From assembly GCA_037974335.1 (NCBI GenBank), contig CM075760.1, positions 49,062,469 through 49,126,468 of the forward strand: DNA of 64,000 nt. The letters run 5' to 3'. A model generated the notes under the pieces. The model saw only the letters and a list, made by a program, of their open reading frames with translations, was not told the origin of the DNA and searched no databases. This document shows, in pieces, positions 33,355-44,254 of this stretch (position 1 is the stretch's first letter; every line of letters begins with the position of its first letter). Both the position numbers and the translations under genes were made by a program. This DNA comes from Prionace glauca. Lineage: Eukaryota > Chordata > Chondrichthyes > Carcharhiniformes > Carcharhinidae.

Positions 33355-33680
33355 TGCTGTTTTAGATTCCCGCCCAGTGGAAACAATCTCTCAGCGTCCA
33401 CCCTCTCGACCCCATTCAGAATGGAGCAGGTTTTTATGAGATCACCTCTCATTCCTCTAAACGCAAGAGAATTTCAACCGAATTTCCTCAAGTCCTCATC
33501 ACAGCGTAAACCCGAGCTTACGGGGCAAACTAACGACCCTTCACCACACTGTCTGCAATGCAAGAATATCTTTTCTTAAATATGGAGACCAGCATTGAGA
33601 AGAATTTCCCACATGCGGTCTCAATAAACCCTCTGAACTGTAGTAATAACGACTTATTGCTGAACTCCATTCCTTTGACA
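33355..33680 (-). mobile_element. Old CR1 3' fragment, right part
   Basis: Continues 32805-33060 past the SINE. Minus-strand MRGDLIKTCSILNGVERVDA matches the RGDLIETYKMMNGMDRIEVE segment of the long CR1. Confidence 0.65.
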
Positions 33681-33935
33681 AGAAAGATCAAAATGCCATT
33701 TCCCTTTCTAACTGATTGCTAACAAACTAACTTCCTGCGCTCCTATGCGCAAACAAAATCACCCACTTTTTCAACCATGCCTCTTTTTGATACTTTCATG
33801 ATCACGGGAATAACTAATCACTTTTTAAAGTCACGTTGGAAATGTCGACTCTCATATGAGCTGCCTTCATCCACTTCAAACTCCGTTGCACTTGCTGTGT
33901 GTACTTTAAACTATATTTTCCAGGAAGAGTTAAGC

Positions 33936-34008
33936 AGGCTCCAGCGAGAGTCGAACTCGCGACCCCTGGTTTACGAGACCAGTGCTCTAACCACTGAGCT
34001 ATGGAGCC
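33936..34008 (-). tRNA. tRNA-Thr (CGT)
   Basis: 73-nt gene with the same arms as the Thr gene at 26143 except for CGT in the anticodon loop (CTCGTAA) and TTCGAC in the T loop. The T arm GCGAGTTCGACTCTCGC pairs nearly fully. The flank on the higher-coordinate side (34200-34360) is a diverged copy of 26420-26580. Confidence 0.94.
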
Positions 34009-34365
34009 AAAGGCTGCGTGTTTCTTGCATCAAACGTACCATAATCCGCGAAACAAGGAACAGTCTGAATTTACAGATGGGTGATCTTGAGTGGATGTGT
34101 GAGCAATTGAGATGGACAACAGGGAGTTACAAAATGCGATGTGAAAGCGGTAGAATTTAAGGCGTTTCAAATACTTCCAATGATCAGTATCTGCCATGTG
34201 TCTGTTTAGAGAATATTCTTCAGAGCTTTATGCTGATTTCATACCTCTGACTTTTCCAAATATGACACAAGTTTATCCAGCTGAATAGTTTACTTATTTT
34301 ACTCACTTCATAGTCTCGCTGTGTTTTACATTTAATAAAGAATTCATCAATCCACGCTGTGTCTG

Positions 34366-34575
34366 CTTGATTGAACCATTCTTTTCCAAGTGCCCTGCTA
34401 TTTCTTCATTAATGATCGATTCCAGCATATTCCCAACCACAGATGTTAAGCTAACTGCCCTGTCGTTACCTGCCTTTGGTTGACCTCCTGTTTTAAATAG
34501 TGGCGTTACATTAGTTGTTTTCCAATCAGCACTTCCACAGCGTCCAGCAAATTTTGATAAAATACAACGAATTCC
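34366..34575 (-). mobile_element. CR1 reverse-transcriptase fragment, left part
   Basis: Minus strand reads SADWKTTNVTPLFKTGGQPK then NDRAVSLTSVVGNMLESIIN and EEIAGHLEKN, the RT finger region of the CR1 clade. Interrupted by sequence including a SINE; EMAEVIANTFV continues it at 35026-35095. Confidence 0.78.
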
Positions 34576-34707
34576 ACAGGTGGAGGTCCACCTCGTGTCA
34601 AACGAGGGGCATTCACACGGCAGGTCGTGCCTGGGCTGCTCTTGGAAGTTCCAGGAGTGGCCTAGAACTTCGTGTCGGTGTGTGTGCTTGATCCTGGACC
34701 GGTAGAT

Positions 34708-35025
34708 GGGCGCCGCAACAGCTCAGTGACTAGCACTGCTGGCTGTGCAGGCACATGGATTTGGGCCTGTGTCTGTGGGAGTTTGCGCATTCTCCCTGTG
34801 GTTGCGTGGGTTTTCTCCGGGCGCTCCGGTTTCCTCCCACACCCCAAAGATGTGCTCTTAGGCTGATTGGTTTTTACCAAATTGACACTATTTCTTCCCT
34901 GAATCTGACTGAGTAGGGTTCCATTCATAGATATGCAGGGTAGAATAGGTGCAGGGTGATGTGGCGGCGCGGGCTCGTTGGGCCGAAGGGCCTGTTTCCC
35001 GTGCTGGATTGTTCTTTGTTCTTTG
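34708..35025 (+). mobile_element. SINE (variant 3' end) inserted in a CR1
   Basis: agctcagtgactagcactgc head, cgctccggtttcctcccaca body, ggcccgaagggcctgtttcc-type end, then gttctttgttctttgtt. Splits the CR1 RT frame. Confidence 0.75.
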
Positions 35026-35095
35026 TTAACGAATGTATTTGCTATTACTTCTGCCATTTCTTTTTGTACCCCGGGATGCAGTCCACATTGCAACG
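35026..35095 (-). mobile_element. CR1 reverse-transcriptase fragment, right part
   Basis: Minus strand encodes GLHPGVQKEMAEVIANTFV, matching GMHPRVLKEMAEVIVDALV in the long CR1. Confidence 0.72.
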
Positions 35096-36133
35096 AGTCA
35101 CACCGTGCAAACGACAGCACTCTGATCTATGATACTAGGCCTTTCTCCCAACACATACACACACAAACACACTTGCTCAAAAATTGCCTTCTCCAATCGA
35201 ATGGTTATTGATGTGTGACACCAACTGTTCCTTTATTTCAAAGAAGAGTTAAAGAGTAACTTTCATCAAGCTTACTCCTCCAAACATGATTTACACATCT
35301 GCTCGATAATAAAACTTTAGATGACAGAGGTTTATGTGAGAAAATAAACAAATGAAATGCAGGATTGCAATTATTTCTCCCCAAAATAATAAAGTCCAAG
35401 GTGAATTCCGTAGCTAAAATGTGTTTCACTTGCTGTCTGTAGATCGGAAAACAGGTTCATTGTATCACTTCTTAAGGGAAATATAGCATATTAACCTCCG
35501 TTATCATTGGTCATTTCTGTGAAATCCATCCTGTGCTCGCTGAATGTGAGAGCAGGAGGATAAGATGTGCAAAACGGTCAAAGTGACTTCAGGTGTTTCC
35601 GATGTACATCTAATAAAAAGAATTAGGGAGTAGGAACGCAGTTTGATGATCACTCATGATCAAAATGAAGGGCAGAGTAGACTCGGAAATACTGAATGTC
35701 CTACTCATACTTCTAATTTCTGTTTCCAAAACCCTCAGAAGGAAATAACTATTCTGATATCCGTGATCAAAATGGAATTGGGCAGAAATGAGAAGAGATG
35801 GTCTTTGAATTTGAGATTGAAACCCAGATCAATATCCCCCCTCACCTGCTGTTCTTGATGTAGACACGAAGGCAATGTTTTCGGGAGGTGAAGGTAACCA
35901 TGGAATGAGCAAGCAGCAGTTTGGTTAGGTATACAATGAGATAATCCCCCTTGCCAATGGTACAATATAGAGGTACCAAACAGTGAGTGAATCTGTTTGT
36001 TCACTGGTCTGTAACTAAGGTGCTATTTCTAACTTAATTATTCCTCTGGAGACGTTCACTCAGAATAAATGTGGGACACAATGAAACCACTGCAGAGCGC
36101 AGCTCTCAGCTTCATTTCACTTTCTGGGAGAGG
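35096..36133. other. 5' flank of the GPR139-like gene
   Basis: No repeat or RNA gene recognised. The promoter of the receptor should lie here; no TATA or CpG island stands out. Short ORFs are not supported. Confidence 0.4.
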
Positions 36134-36203
36134 ATGCATGGACCAGCGAAAGGTCTCTTCTTCGCCATTTCTTATCCCATTCTCGCCGCCGTTGGTGTTC
36201 CTG
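36134..36203 (+). CDS. GPR139-like G-protein-coupled receptor, exon 1
   Basis: A 70-nt coding exon that begins at an ATG and reads MHGPAKGLFFAISYPILAAV followed by GVP, then a split codon (G) at a GTAGGTG donor. Joined to the exon at 36763 (starting CC) it gives GVPANLVTIVILSRG. The motif across the junction is the start of transmembrane helix 1 in shark GPR139-like receptors, which typically have a short first exon of this kind. Phase and sequence agree exactly: 70 plus 890 nt make 320 codons with the stop. Not visible as a long ORF. No upstream in-frame ATG precedes it in the immediate neighbourhood. Confidence 0.88.
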
Positions 36204-36762
36204 GTAGGTGAAAGATCCCAAATTATTCTCATGACGTGAAATGTATGGCGTTGCATAAACATGAACCTTTTTATTGTTGAACATTTGGTTTTATCAGGGG
36301 CATTAAAGTCCACACTCGGAGATACGGTGTGATCTCAGACAGTTGTAGCATGTTACAATATTCTGGAAAGGCGAAATGTTGGAGGGATTGACAATTCGAA
36401 GAACGAGATTATAAAAAGAGAGACGCTGCCTGAATGGGGGCTGATAGGGCTGATGGAGGGATGGGATTAGTACGATGAAGAATAGTGACAGTAAATTTTC
36501 AGAGAATCTGAAATTTGATAGTTATCTCAGGGGATCACCTCAGTGACCAGAGCGCGGAATTAAAATTTGGACTGATTCCCCCTAACTTAAAAAACATTAA
36601 TCCAGTTTTGAATGTCGTGTCATTGCCAAGACTTTACAATCACTGGAGCCTGAAGTTGGCAAAGTGAAGGATGGGGTCGTATTCAGTAACTGATTGGAGA
36701 GCGCAGCGGCTGGTGTTTACATCCCTCTCAGTAACACCTCTCTCTGCCTCTTTCTATTTCAG

Positions 36763-37652
36763 CCAACTTGGTGACGATCGTAATCTTATCCCGAGGACGG
36801 TGCGGACTGTCAGGGTGCATCACCTACTACCTGATCGCGATAGCGTTGGCTGATTTCCTTGTCATCATCATTGCCGTCATCCTCAACCGGATTGGCCGCA
36901 TTTACTTTCAGAACAGCGTCCTGTCTACCACTCCCGCATGTACACTCACCAATCTGCTGGTCTATTTTACCCGGGATGCATCTGTCTGGTTGACAGTGGC
37001 TTTTACCATCGACCGTTTTGTGGCCATCTGCTGCCAGAGCCTGAAGACCAGATACTGCACCGAGAAAACAGCATTGCTGGTTATAGGAATAGTCTGTGTC
37101 CTGAGCTGTGTCAGGAATGTCCCTTTCTATTTCACTTTCCAGCCCTTGTACATCCTGGACGGGGTGCCCTGGTTCTGTGTTTTTAAGCCCAGTTATTACA
37201 CGCTGTTCGCCTGGCAGGCATTTGACTGGTTGGACAACATCTTAACCCCATTTCTCCCGTTCCTCCTCATCCTGCTTCTTAACGGTCTAACCGTAAAACA
37301 CATCTTAGTGGCCAGCAGAGCTCGCAGGAGACTCCGGGGCACGGAGGGTCACGGGGACCCAGAGATGGCCAACCGCAAGAGGTCCATCATCCTGCTGTTC
37401 GCCATCGCCCTCAGCTTCCTCCTCCTCTGGGTCACCTATCTCATATACACCCTCTATGTGTGGATTACAGGCGAGGGCTATCGCACCAGCCTGGATTTCA
37501 AAGACCCACGGTACATATTTCAGGAAACAGCAAACATGCTCCAGCTAGTCAGTTCCTGCAACAACGTCTTCATCTACGCAGTCGCTCAGACCAAGTTCCG
37601 AAAAGACCTGAAGAAGGTTCTGCTGAGCCCCTTCACCAAGCTCACTGGCTAA
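36763..37652 (+). CDS. GPR139-like G-protein-coupled receptor, exon 2 (TM1-TM7)
   Basis: Terminal exon of a rhodopsin-class receptor of 319 residues in total. It follows a TTTCTATTTCAG acceptor after a 559-bp intron. Visible features, numbered in the joined protein: rest of TM1 to about 33; TM2 about 43-65 with LAD; Cys83 at the top of TM3; DRF at 107-109 in place of DRY; TM4 about 126-145; Cys162 in extracellular loop 2, the usual disulfide partner of Cys83; TM5 about 181-202; a basic loop with SRARRRLRG; TM6 about 230-255 with a W; TM7 ending NNVFIY (290-295), an NPxxY variant; short basic tail. The family is known as neuronal orphan-type receptors expanded in cartilaginous fish; the ligand here is unknown. 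The frame is open throughout, so the gene looks functional. Confidence 0.9.
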
Positions 37653-37784
37653 AACACACATCAACACGTGTTTGGGTTTCATCAATTTAGACCAATGTGT
37701 ACTCCGTCTGTCTGAAATCAGACACGATTGGGCTTTAGATACAGGATTTAGGAGATGTAAGCGCCATAATACAGTTCTCACAGT

Positions 37785-38440
37785 TCTCACTTTTCAAGTG
37801 TTCATCTAAATGCTTCTTAAATGTGAATATTCTTTCCCCTGCCATACTTTCGGCTGTGAATTCCCGATTCCCACCGCCATCTAGGTTAACGAGTTTTTTT
37901 TTGCAAGTCCCATTTCAATATCATGTTCCTATCCTTAGATCTATGCCCCTGGTTATTGACAAATTTATTAAGCGGAATGGTTATTCTCATCTGGATGATC
38001 TATATCCCTCATAGTTTGGTACAAATCAGTGCGTTTCCCCTCATCCTTCTCCACATTAAGGTAAATAGCCCCAGCCTATCCAGCCTCTTTTCATCGCTGC
38101 AAACTTCACCGCAGGCTGCATCCCGTTCAATTCACTTAATATCCTTTCTAATACAACAATATCTGTATGTGTAGTGAACTGAACCCTCGAATGCGTACTG
38201 AATCGAAACTATTCTCCTTGTTAATGTAGTTTGGCACCAATATCATGCGAATGAATCTGCACATGGTTCACTAACCGTGGCATAATGGGAGTTTTATACA
38301 GCACCAGCATAACTCCTGAGCTCGTTTCATCAATGCTTCTGCTAATAAAGGCAAGTACACCATGTGAACTCTTAACTACATCATCTGTCCTGCGCTTTGC
38401 ATCCTATCACTGTCTTTCACTATTTGTGTTTGTTCTCAGC
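37785..38440 (-). mobile_element. Old CR1-like fragment
   Basis: cttctcacttttcaagtgtt-type wording on plus (tcaagtgttcatctaaatgc; gtttcccctcatccttctcc; cagcctatccagcctctttt) is the CR1 C-terminal and 3' region on the minus strand, strongly decayed. Confidence 0.55.
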
Positions 38441-38599
38441 CTGTTGCCCCTGTGACATTTCCAGTTCGGAAGCAAAACCACAAATTCCACTGAGGCTGAC
38501 AGAATTGCTTTCCACCAGGAAGCAATTCAGGATTGCTTACAAAGACATTATTTGTTAATATATCGAAACCAGCCTGCGAACCTGCAAGGGCTGAACGCA

Positions 38600-39290
38600 C
38601 CAAAATGGTAGGGCGTTTAGGAAAATTACAAAACATCGAGATCTAGGGGTACAAGGTCAGAGCTCATTGAAAGTAGAGTTACAGGTGGACATGATGGTGA
38701 AGAAGGCATTCGACATGCTTCGTTTCATTGGTGTGAACATTGAATGCAGGGGTTGTACTAGACATTGGAATACTGTGTACAGCCCTGGTCACTCTATTAT
38801 AGAAAGGATATTATTAAACAAGAAAGAGTGCAGAAAAGATTTACGAATGTGCTCACGGGACTTGATGGTTTGAGTTATAAGGAGTGGTTGGATAGATTGG
38901 TTATTTTCTGGAGCGCAGGAGGCTGAGGGGTTATCTTATAGAGGTTCATGTAATAATATGGGGCATAGTTCAGTTTAGATAGTGCATATCTTTTCCCAAC
39001 TGCATTGGTGTCTAAATCTAGAGGGCATAGGTTTAACGTGAGTAGGGAAAGATTTAAAAGAGTCCAGAGGCACTTGTTTTTCGCACAAAGGGTCGTGAGT
39101 GTCTGGAACAAGTTGCCAGAGCTAGTGGTACAGGCGGCTATAATTTTGTCTTAAAAAAAACGCCAGCTATCGAGGAATATGGGTCAAACTCAGGCAATAG
39201 GTACCATTTTAGTTGTTTAAAAAGGGAGGCATAGATATGTCGGGCCGAATGGCCTGTTTCAATGCTGTAAAACTCTGTGAGTGATTGACT
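38600..39290 (+). mobile_element. Old CR1 3' fragment
   Basis: gtggacatgatggtgaagaa, agaaaggatattattaaaca and agtgcagaaaagatttacga follow the CR1 RT C-terminal coding region, ending gggccgaatggcctgtttca. Many stops. Confidence 0.7.
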
Positions 39291-40310
39291 CTTTTTCATC
39301 TTCCTGATTCTCCCAGATACTGATTACAGATGAGTCAGCCTCTGATTTAAATGGATGAAGGAGATATCATTATGCTGGGTTGTAAAATGCGATTGGCTGA
39401 GTAACTTGTCAGGAATTATGATTGCTGTATGTTTGCTGAACTTAACTGATTTTTAAACTAACATGAGGCGGGAATGATCGATAAGAAAATCTATAATTGA
39501 TCTGTTATTGATTGTACACGTTAGATTCATTGGAAAGTTCTGCGCTCTGTTCCAGAGCCACTTAACCCTTTCTGTCATCTACCAGAAGCTGTTTGTTGTG
39601 TTTTTGTTTTAAATAAATATTATGTCTTTATACAGAGATATCTGCCTCGTGAGTTTATATTCTCTGTAGTTAAAGACAGTATTGGTCACCTCAAATTATC
39701 CCATAACACTAGCCATAATTTGGAAATGTGTAATTTATTATGTTCTTATGTGAAATCCGCCTCAATCTCTTGGTTGAACCTGATGGTTTGCACCTCTGTT
39801 CTGCCTGTGTTCTCTATCTAGCTTGTGGTATGCCTGACTTGTAAGTATTGCATCAGACGATGTATAGAGAAACTCACTCTGTTAACCCACGCTGTTGCGA
39901 CTCTGATAGTGTTTTTAAGGGGCAGGGAAAGGAAACTATTTCCTCCCAAACACGAACCCCCATTGGTCGCGGATGAAGCAGAACCTTTACTGTTTAGAAT
40001 TACCTGAAACTCGGTCAGTGACAGATCAGTTAATGAGTGAAATCATCGGTGTCTCCGCCTTCTTCACTCATTCTGTCTCTGGATTTTATCTAAGACAGGC
40101 AGAGATGAAGGTATATTTACACGGATTGGCCACGGGGTGGCGCAGTGACTCTTTCATTGAACGGCCTTGAGTTCAACCACATCCCAGACATGACCGGGGG
40201 AACATTCCTGTCTGGGAAAAGGGGGAAACCCTATAATAGGGAAAATGGGGTGGAGGTGATGGGTTCGGAGAACAGAATGAAGCCAAGCCAGAGATGGTTA
40301 AAGTTTAATT
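39291..40310. other. Spacer between GPR139-like and IgM 3' end
   Basis: Mostly unrecognised. A possible tRNA-derived head (ggggtggcgcagtgactctt, then gagttcaaccac) is at 40135-40185, low confidence. This marks the gap between two convergent genes. Confidence 0.4.
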
Positions 40311-40315
40311 CAATA

Positions 40316-40321
40316 TTTATT
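40316..40321 (-). terminator. Candidate poly(A) signal for membrane IgM mRNA
   Basis: An AATAAA hexamer on the minus strand about 450 nt beyond the membrane stop codon. It is the first canonical hexamer I see downstream of membrane exon 2 on that strand, so it is the likely distal poly(A) site; inferred from position only. Confidence 0.5.
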
Positions 40322-40772
40322 TCAAAAATTCAGAGAATATTTTACAGCAAAATTATTTTTTTAAGACACGGAAGTGAACACAGCGATCGAGCTTCACATT
40401 GAGAACAGAACACATGCACAGAGAATCCGTCAATATTTGTACATCTGTTCCATACACCAGAAAGGGAAAACAGGACATTAATAGAATGAGGAATTAACAA
40501 AGGTGAATAAGGAATTAGAAACGTTTCTTATTTATCCATGAAATTTAAATACGGGAAAACTATTAATCACAATTAACTTTATAAGAAAAAGGTGTCGTAT
40601 ATTTCACACTGAAAATTGAAATAAGGTCTATGATTGCTTCAGTTTCAGATTCAGAATGATAAACTGTAAGAATTTTACTGATAGAGTCACCAAGAGGAGA
40701 TATTGTACATGAGCCACACAGAGATCTTGATAATCAGCTGAGGGGAATCTGCAGCGTCCAAAATTCAACCCA

Positions 40773-40781
40773 TCATTTGAT
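40773..40781 (-). CDS. IgM membrane exon 2 (last two codons and stop)
   Basis: After a TTTTACAG acceptor the coding strand reads ATC AAA TGA. The cytoplasmic tail is therefore TLVK-IK-stop, the very short tail typical of mu membrane chains. The 3' untranslated region continues toward lower coordinates; a minus-strand AATAAA lies at 40316-40321. The intron to membrane exon 1 is only about 140 bp. Too short for an ORF call; supported by acceptor, phase and the known tail length. Confidence 0.9.
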   Translation of the reverse strand: MK

Positions 40782-40921
40782 CTGTAAAATAAAGATACAA
40801 TATTGAAGCAGATGTTTATGATGTGGGACATTAATGTTAGAGTTTTTAATCAGTGAAACATTGAGAGATTTTTCAAATCCATTCTGTCAGTTTGCAATGT
40901 GAGTGAATTGAATCATCTCAC

Positions 40922-41049
40922 CTTCACCAGAGTGACGGCAGTGCTGTAGAAAATGCTCAGGAAGAACAGGACGATGAATGTGGAAGCGGTTGTCCAGATG
41001 TTGCTGTTATCATCCTCATTGTCTTCAATCCAGATGCGGTCGGTGAGGT
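40922..41049 (-). CDS. IgM membrane exon 1 (acidic spacer and transmembrane helix)
   Basis: 128-nt exon between a CCCTAG acceptor and an AAG|GTGAGA donor. Joined to the CH4 internal donor it encodes [17 protein letters not shown], an acidic spacer, and then a transmembrane helix rich in Thr and Ser ([16 protein letters not shown], then [11 protein letters not shown]). The polar-spotted helix is the conserved membrane-Ig segment that packs with the CD79 signalling partners. Phase: two bases complete the split Asp codon, 42 full codons follow and the exon ends in phase 0. The separating intron is about 6.2 kb and has absorbed two CR1 copies in opposite orientations. Confidence 0.95.
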
Positions 41050-41462
41050 CTAGGGGCGGAGGCCAGAAATTGAAATTAAATTACTTTATTTATCCAGGGA
41101 TTTTTTTTCTTTTCCCTGTTCTCCTTCATAAACTGTTAATGTATTCTCTGTATATTTTTCAATGTCTATCTACTCTTAATTCAGGACATCCAGTAACCGA
41201 TCTCCGTAACTATGTTCACACTTGATCGTTATGTACATTCCTTGGACAGTCCATGCCAGAAAGCACTGAAGCTGTTTTCTTGAGTATCAGTTCATTTTTG
41301 ATCAATTTGGCACTATCCCCCATTGAAGAATATTATGACTGATATGGAGGAACGTTCACTGATCAATTATTGTTTCCAAAGATGGTGACTGACATGTAAA
41401 CTGTGACTGTTGCTGTTTAAGAGCCGGGATGTAATTTCTGATCTCTTATTTATGGTTGAAAT

Positions 41463-42270
41463 TGTGAGGTGGTCCACTTTGGTAGGAAGAATGGTAGGAA
41501 GGAATATTACTTACGGGGCGAAAAACTGCAGCAGGCAACGGTGCAGAGGGACCTTGTGCATGAGTCGCAAAAATCCAGCTTGCAGGTGCAGCAGGTGGTC
41601 AGGAAGGCTAATGGGATGCTGGCAACAATAGCGAAGGGGATTGAATATAAAAGTAGGGAGGTCTTGCTGCAACTGTATAGGGCATTGGTGAGGCCGCAGC
41701 TGGAGTACTGTGTGCAGTTTTGGGCGCCGCACCTGCGCAAAGATATTTTGGCCTTGGAGGGAGTGCAGAGAAGGTTTACTAGGCTGATACCGGAGTTGAG
41801 GGGGTTGAGCTATGAGGAGAGGCTGAATAAACTAGGCTTGTACTCGTTAGAGTTTAGAAGAATGAGGGGAGATCTCATTGAGACGTATAAGATGATGAAT
41901 GGGATGGTTAGGATAGAGGTGGAAAGACTCTTCCCGCTCAAAAAAGACAGTAGGACTAGGGGGCACAGCCTCAAGATAAAAGGGGGGCGGTTTAGAACGG
42001 AGTTGAGGAGGAACTTCTTCACTCAAAGGGTGGTGAATCTCTGGAATTCTCTGCCCGTTGAAGTAGTGGAGGCTGCCTCGCTAAATATTTTTAAGACGCG
42101 GGTTGATGGGTTTTTGATAATAGAGGGGATTAAGGGTTATGGGGAGAGGGCGGGAATGTGGAACTGTGCAGCGACAGATCAGCCATGATCTTATTGAATG
42201 GCGGGGCAGGCTCGAAGGGCTAGATGGCCCACTCCTGCTCCTATTTCTTATGTTCTTATGTTGTTATGTA
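41463..42270 (+). mobile_element. CR1 3' part in the IgM CH4-membrane intron
   Basis: Plus-strand ORF (41469-42188) with VHFGRKNGRKEYYLRGEKLQ, YCVQFWAPHLRKDILALEGV and FFTQRVVNLWNSLPVEVVEA, open for 239 codons, then the TTCTTATG tail. 5' truncated. A frame slip near LVHESQ separates it from the standard. Antisense to IgM and inverted relative to the copy at 44255. Confidence 0.9.
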
Positions 42271-42384
42271 AGTAGATCACTAGCTTAATTTAGTTTTTCC
42301 ACGTGTTTTTGGTGCAATGTACAGTGGGCGTGTTGTCGGTAGATATGTCCATTAAAATTCATGTTTAAATTTTACTTTCATCAT

Positions 42385-43330
42385 TTACCTTATTTAAAAT
42401 TTTACATTTGTGTGCGTGTGCATGATCATCTCGTGCTCTGCATTAATCTTTGGCTCTGAGTTAATACATGTGCAAGAGCGTTAATGTACGCATTCATTTC
42501 CCTGTATTTGTTGATTTGTGTAGTTGTGTGTCTACATCTGAGAGTATATTTCATTTTTTCTGGTATTGCGTGTGAATGACTCTATTATTGTGTTAAGTCC
42601 ATGTATAATTATTAATGCCACTCTTAATCGGTGCACATGTGCCTCTATCTATTACTATGTCTTAATTTCTGTCATTCCAGTAATGTTTGTTTCCCTTTCT
42701 GTGTGCGTCTGTTTTCCCATTTGTCTGTGCGTACCTGTTAACATGTATGTATGTATATACGTGTTGATAGTTCTTCATAACGATATCTTGATTCGTGTTT
42801 GTGTTTCGATATGTAGTAATGTGTGCTATGGTATTCTGTTCTGTATGAGCATGTTAATGTTTGTGTCCACATGTTTGCGTGCAAATGTTTTGCTGTCCAT
42901 TCATCTATATGCAGCCTGCTTATTTGTTTATATGCATTTCCATATATATCTGTTAATGTGCATAACATTGTCTGTGTCTTTATGTATATCCCTGTCAGCA
43001 TGAATGTGTGCTAATATATATACTTACTTGAGTATATGTATGTGTTTGTGCATTTATGTGGGTCTACATGCACATGTATCTATCTGTCGATGCATGTATG
43101 TGTTTGTGTCTGGGTCTGTGGACCGATACAGAGAAGTGTATGAACTTGTGTGTTTTATGTGTATTTATGTGAGTGCTTTTGGAAATATTTGATTGTGTGC
43201 GTATGTTGTTGTTTTAGTGCCTGTTTGTACAAGTTTGAATCGTGTGTTTGTGTGTGTATGTACGGCTACACCTGTATTTCTAATTGTGATAGTTTTGTGT
43301 AGTATTGTCAGTGTGTATATGTTTTAACTG
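42385..43330. repeat. TG/TATG-rich low-complexity tract in the IgM intron
   Basis: About 950 bp dominated by TG, TATG and TGTT steps (tgtatgtatgtatatacgtg) without a fixed period; alternating purine-pyrimidine stretches. ORFs within are artefacts of composition. Confidence 0.75.
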
Positions 43331-44247
43331 TTGCTTCAAGTTTTACCGGCAATTGTTAACTGAACGTGATCCAACCAATCCGAATAATGGAGCACATTTT
43401 CAGGCTTTGCTGTTTAAATGTCTTTTATGTGAGTAGCACGGTGATATCAGGAGAGTGAATGAAATAATTCATTGATGCATCTCAGAATCATCAGGGACAA
43501 AACAGTGACAACTGGGGAGGATTCTATTACTTGTTTAAATTTGTATTATGGGAAATCAATGTCAGCACATGATTAACAGGAACAAGCGTGTTGAAACATT
43601 TTTAAATTATGTTGCATAAATATATATGCATATGTTAGTTTATGTGTATTATATACTTCAATGATACTTTGACAATGAGAATGATACTTCAAAATCTGGA
43701 GCAAAAAAAAAACGGAAGCTAATTTATACTGGTGACAACTGACTCCTGATTAGAGAGCCGTTGCCTTCCAAACACGCGACTTAGGGAGAGGGAGGGCAGT
43801 GAGCTCATAGTTTCCCTCTCTCTACCCTGTGATGCAATGCCCCTGATGGTTCTAACCACTGAGGGGGTGGAGATGCACTGGACTAAATAATGACATTCCT
43901 CCTCTTTTCATTGAGGAAGTTGTGGTATATGGGTTAGTTATTCATCCTCCCCTCTCTTTGTTGGGTGAGTAGGAATCCAGGATGTTAACAATTTCACTCT
44001 CCCTCAATCTGATGGGGGATTATTTCTCTATGTTTATGTGTGACACTTACTTCTGTTCAGTGGGTGTGATGCAGCAGCTTAAAGCTGACATGAAAGGGTA
44101 AAGGCATGGACAATGAGAGAAACAGGAACACTGAAATCTAAATATTGAGAATGTTTGAAATTGTTGAAATGTATGAAATTGCAAATGTTGAAATTGTCGG
44201 ATTTTTCCTCAGGGAGGAAAGTCGGTGAAGACATTTTGGAGAATCCT
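43331..44247. other. IgM intron, unique-looking sequence
   Basis: Between the TG tract and the long CR1. No exon or repeat recognised. Confidence 0.4.
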
Positions 44248-44254
44248 GTAATAA

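Noticed and set aside
42566-43192. Cys/Val-rich ORFs in the IgM intron
   Set aside because: Open frame arises from the TG/TATG tract on both strands.
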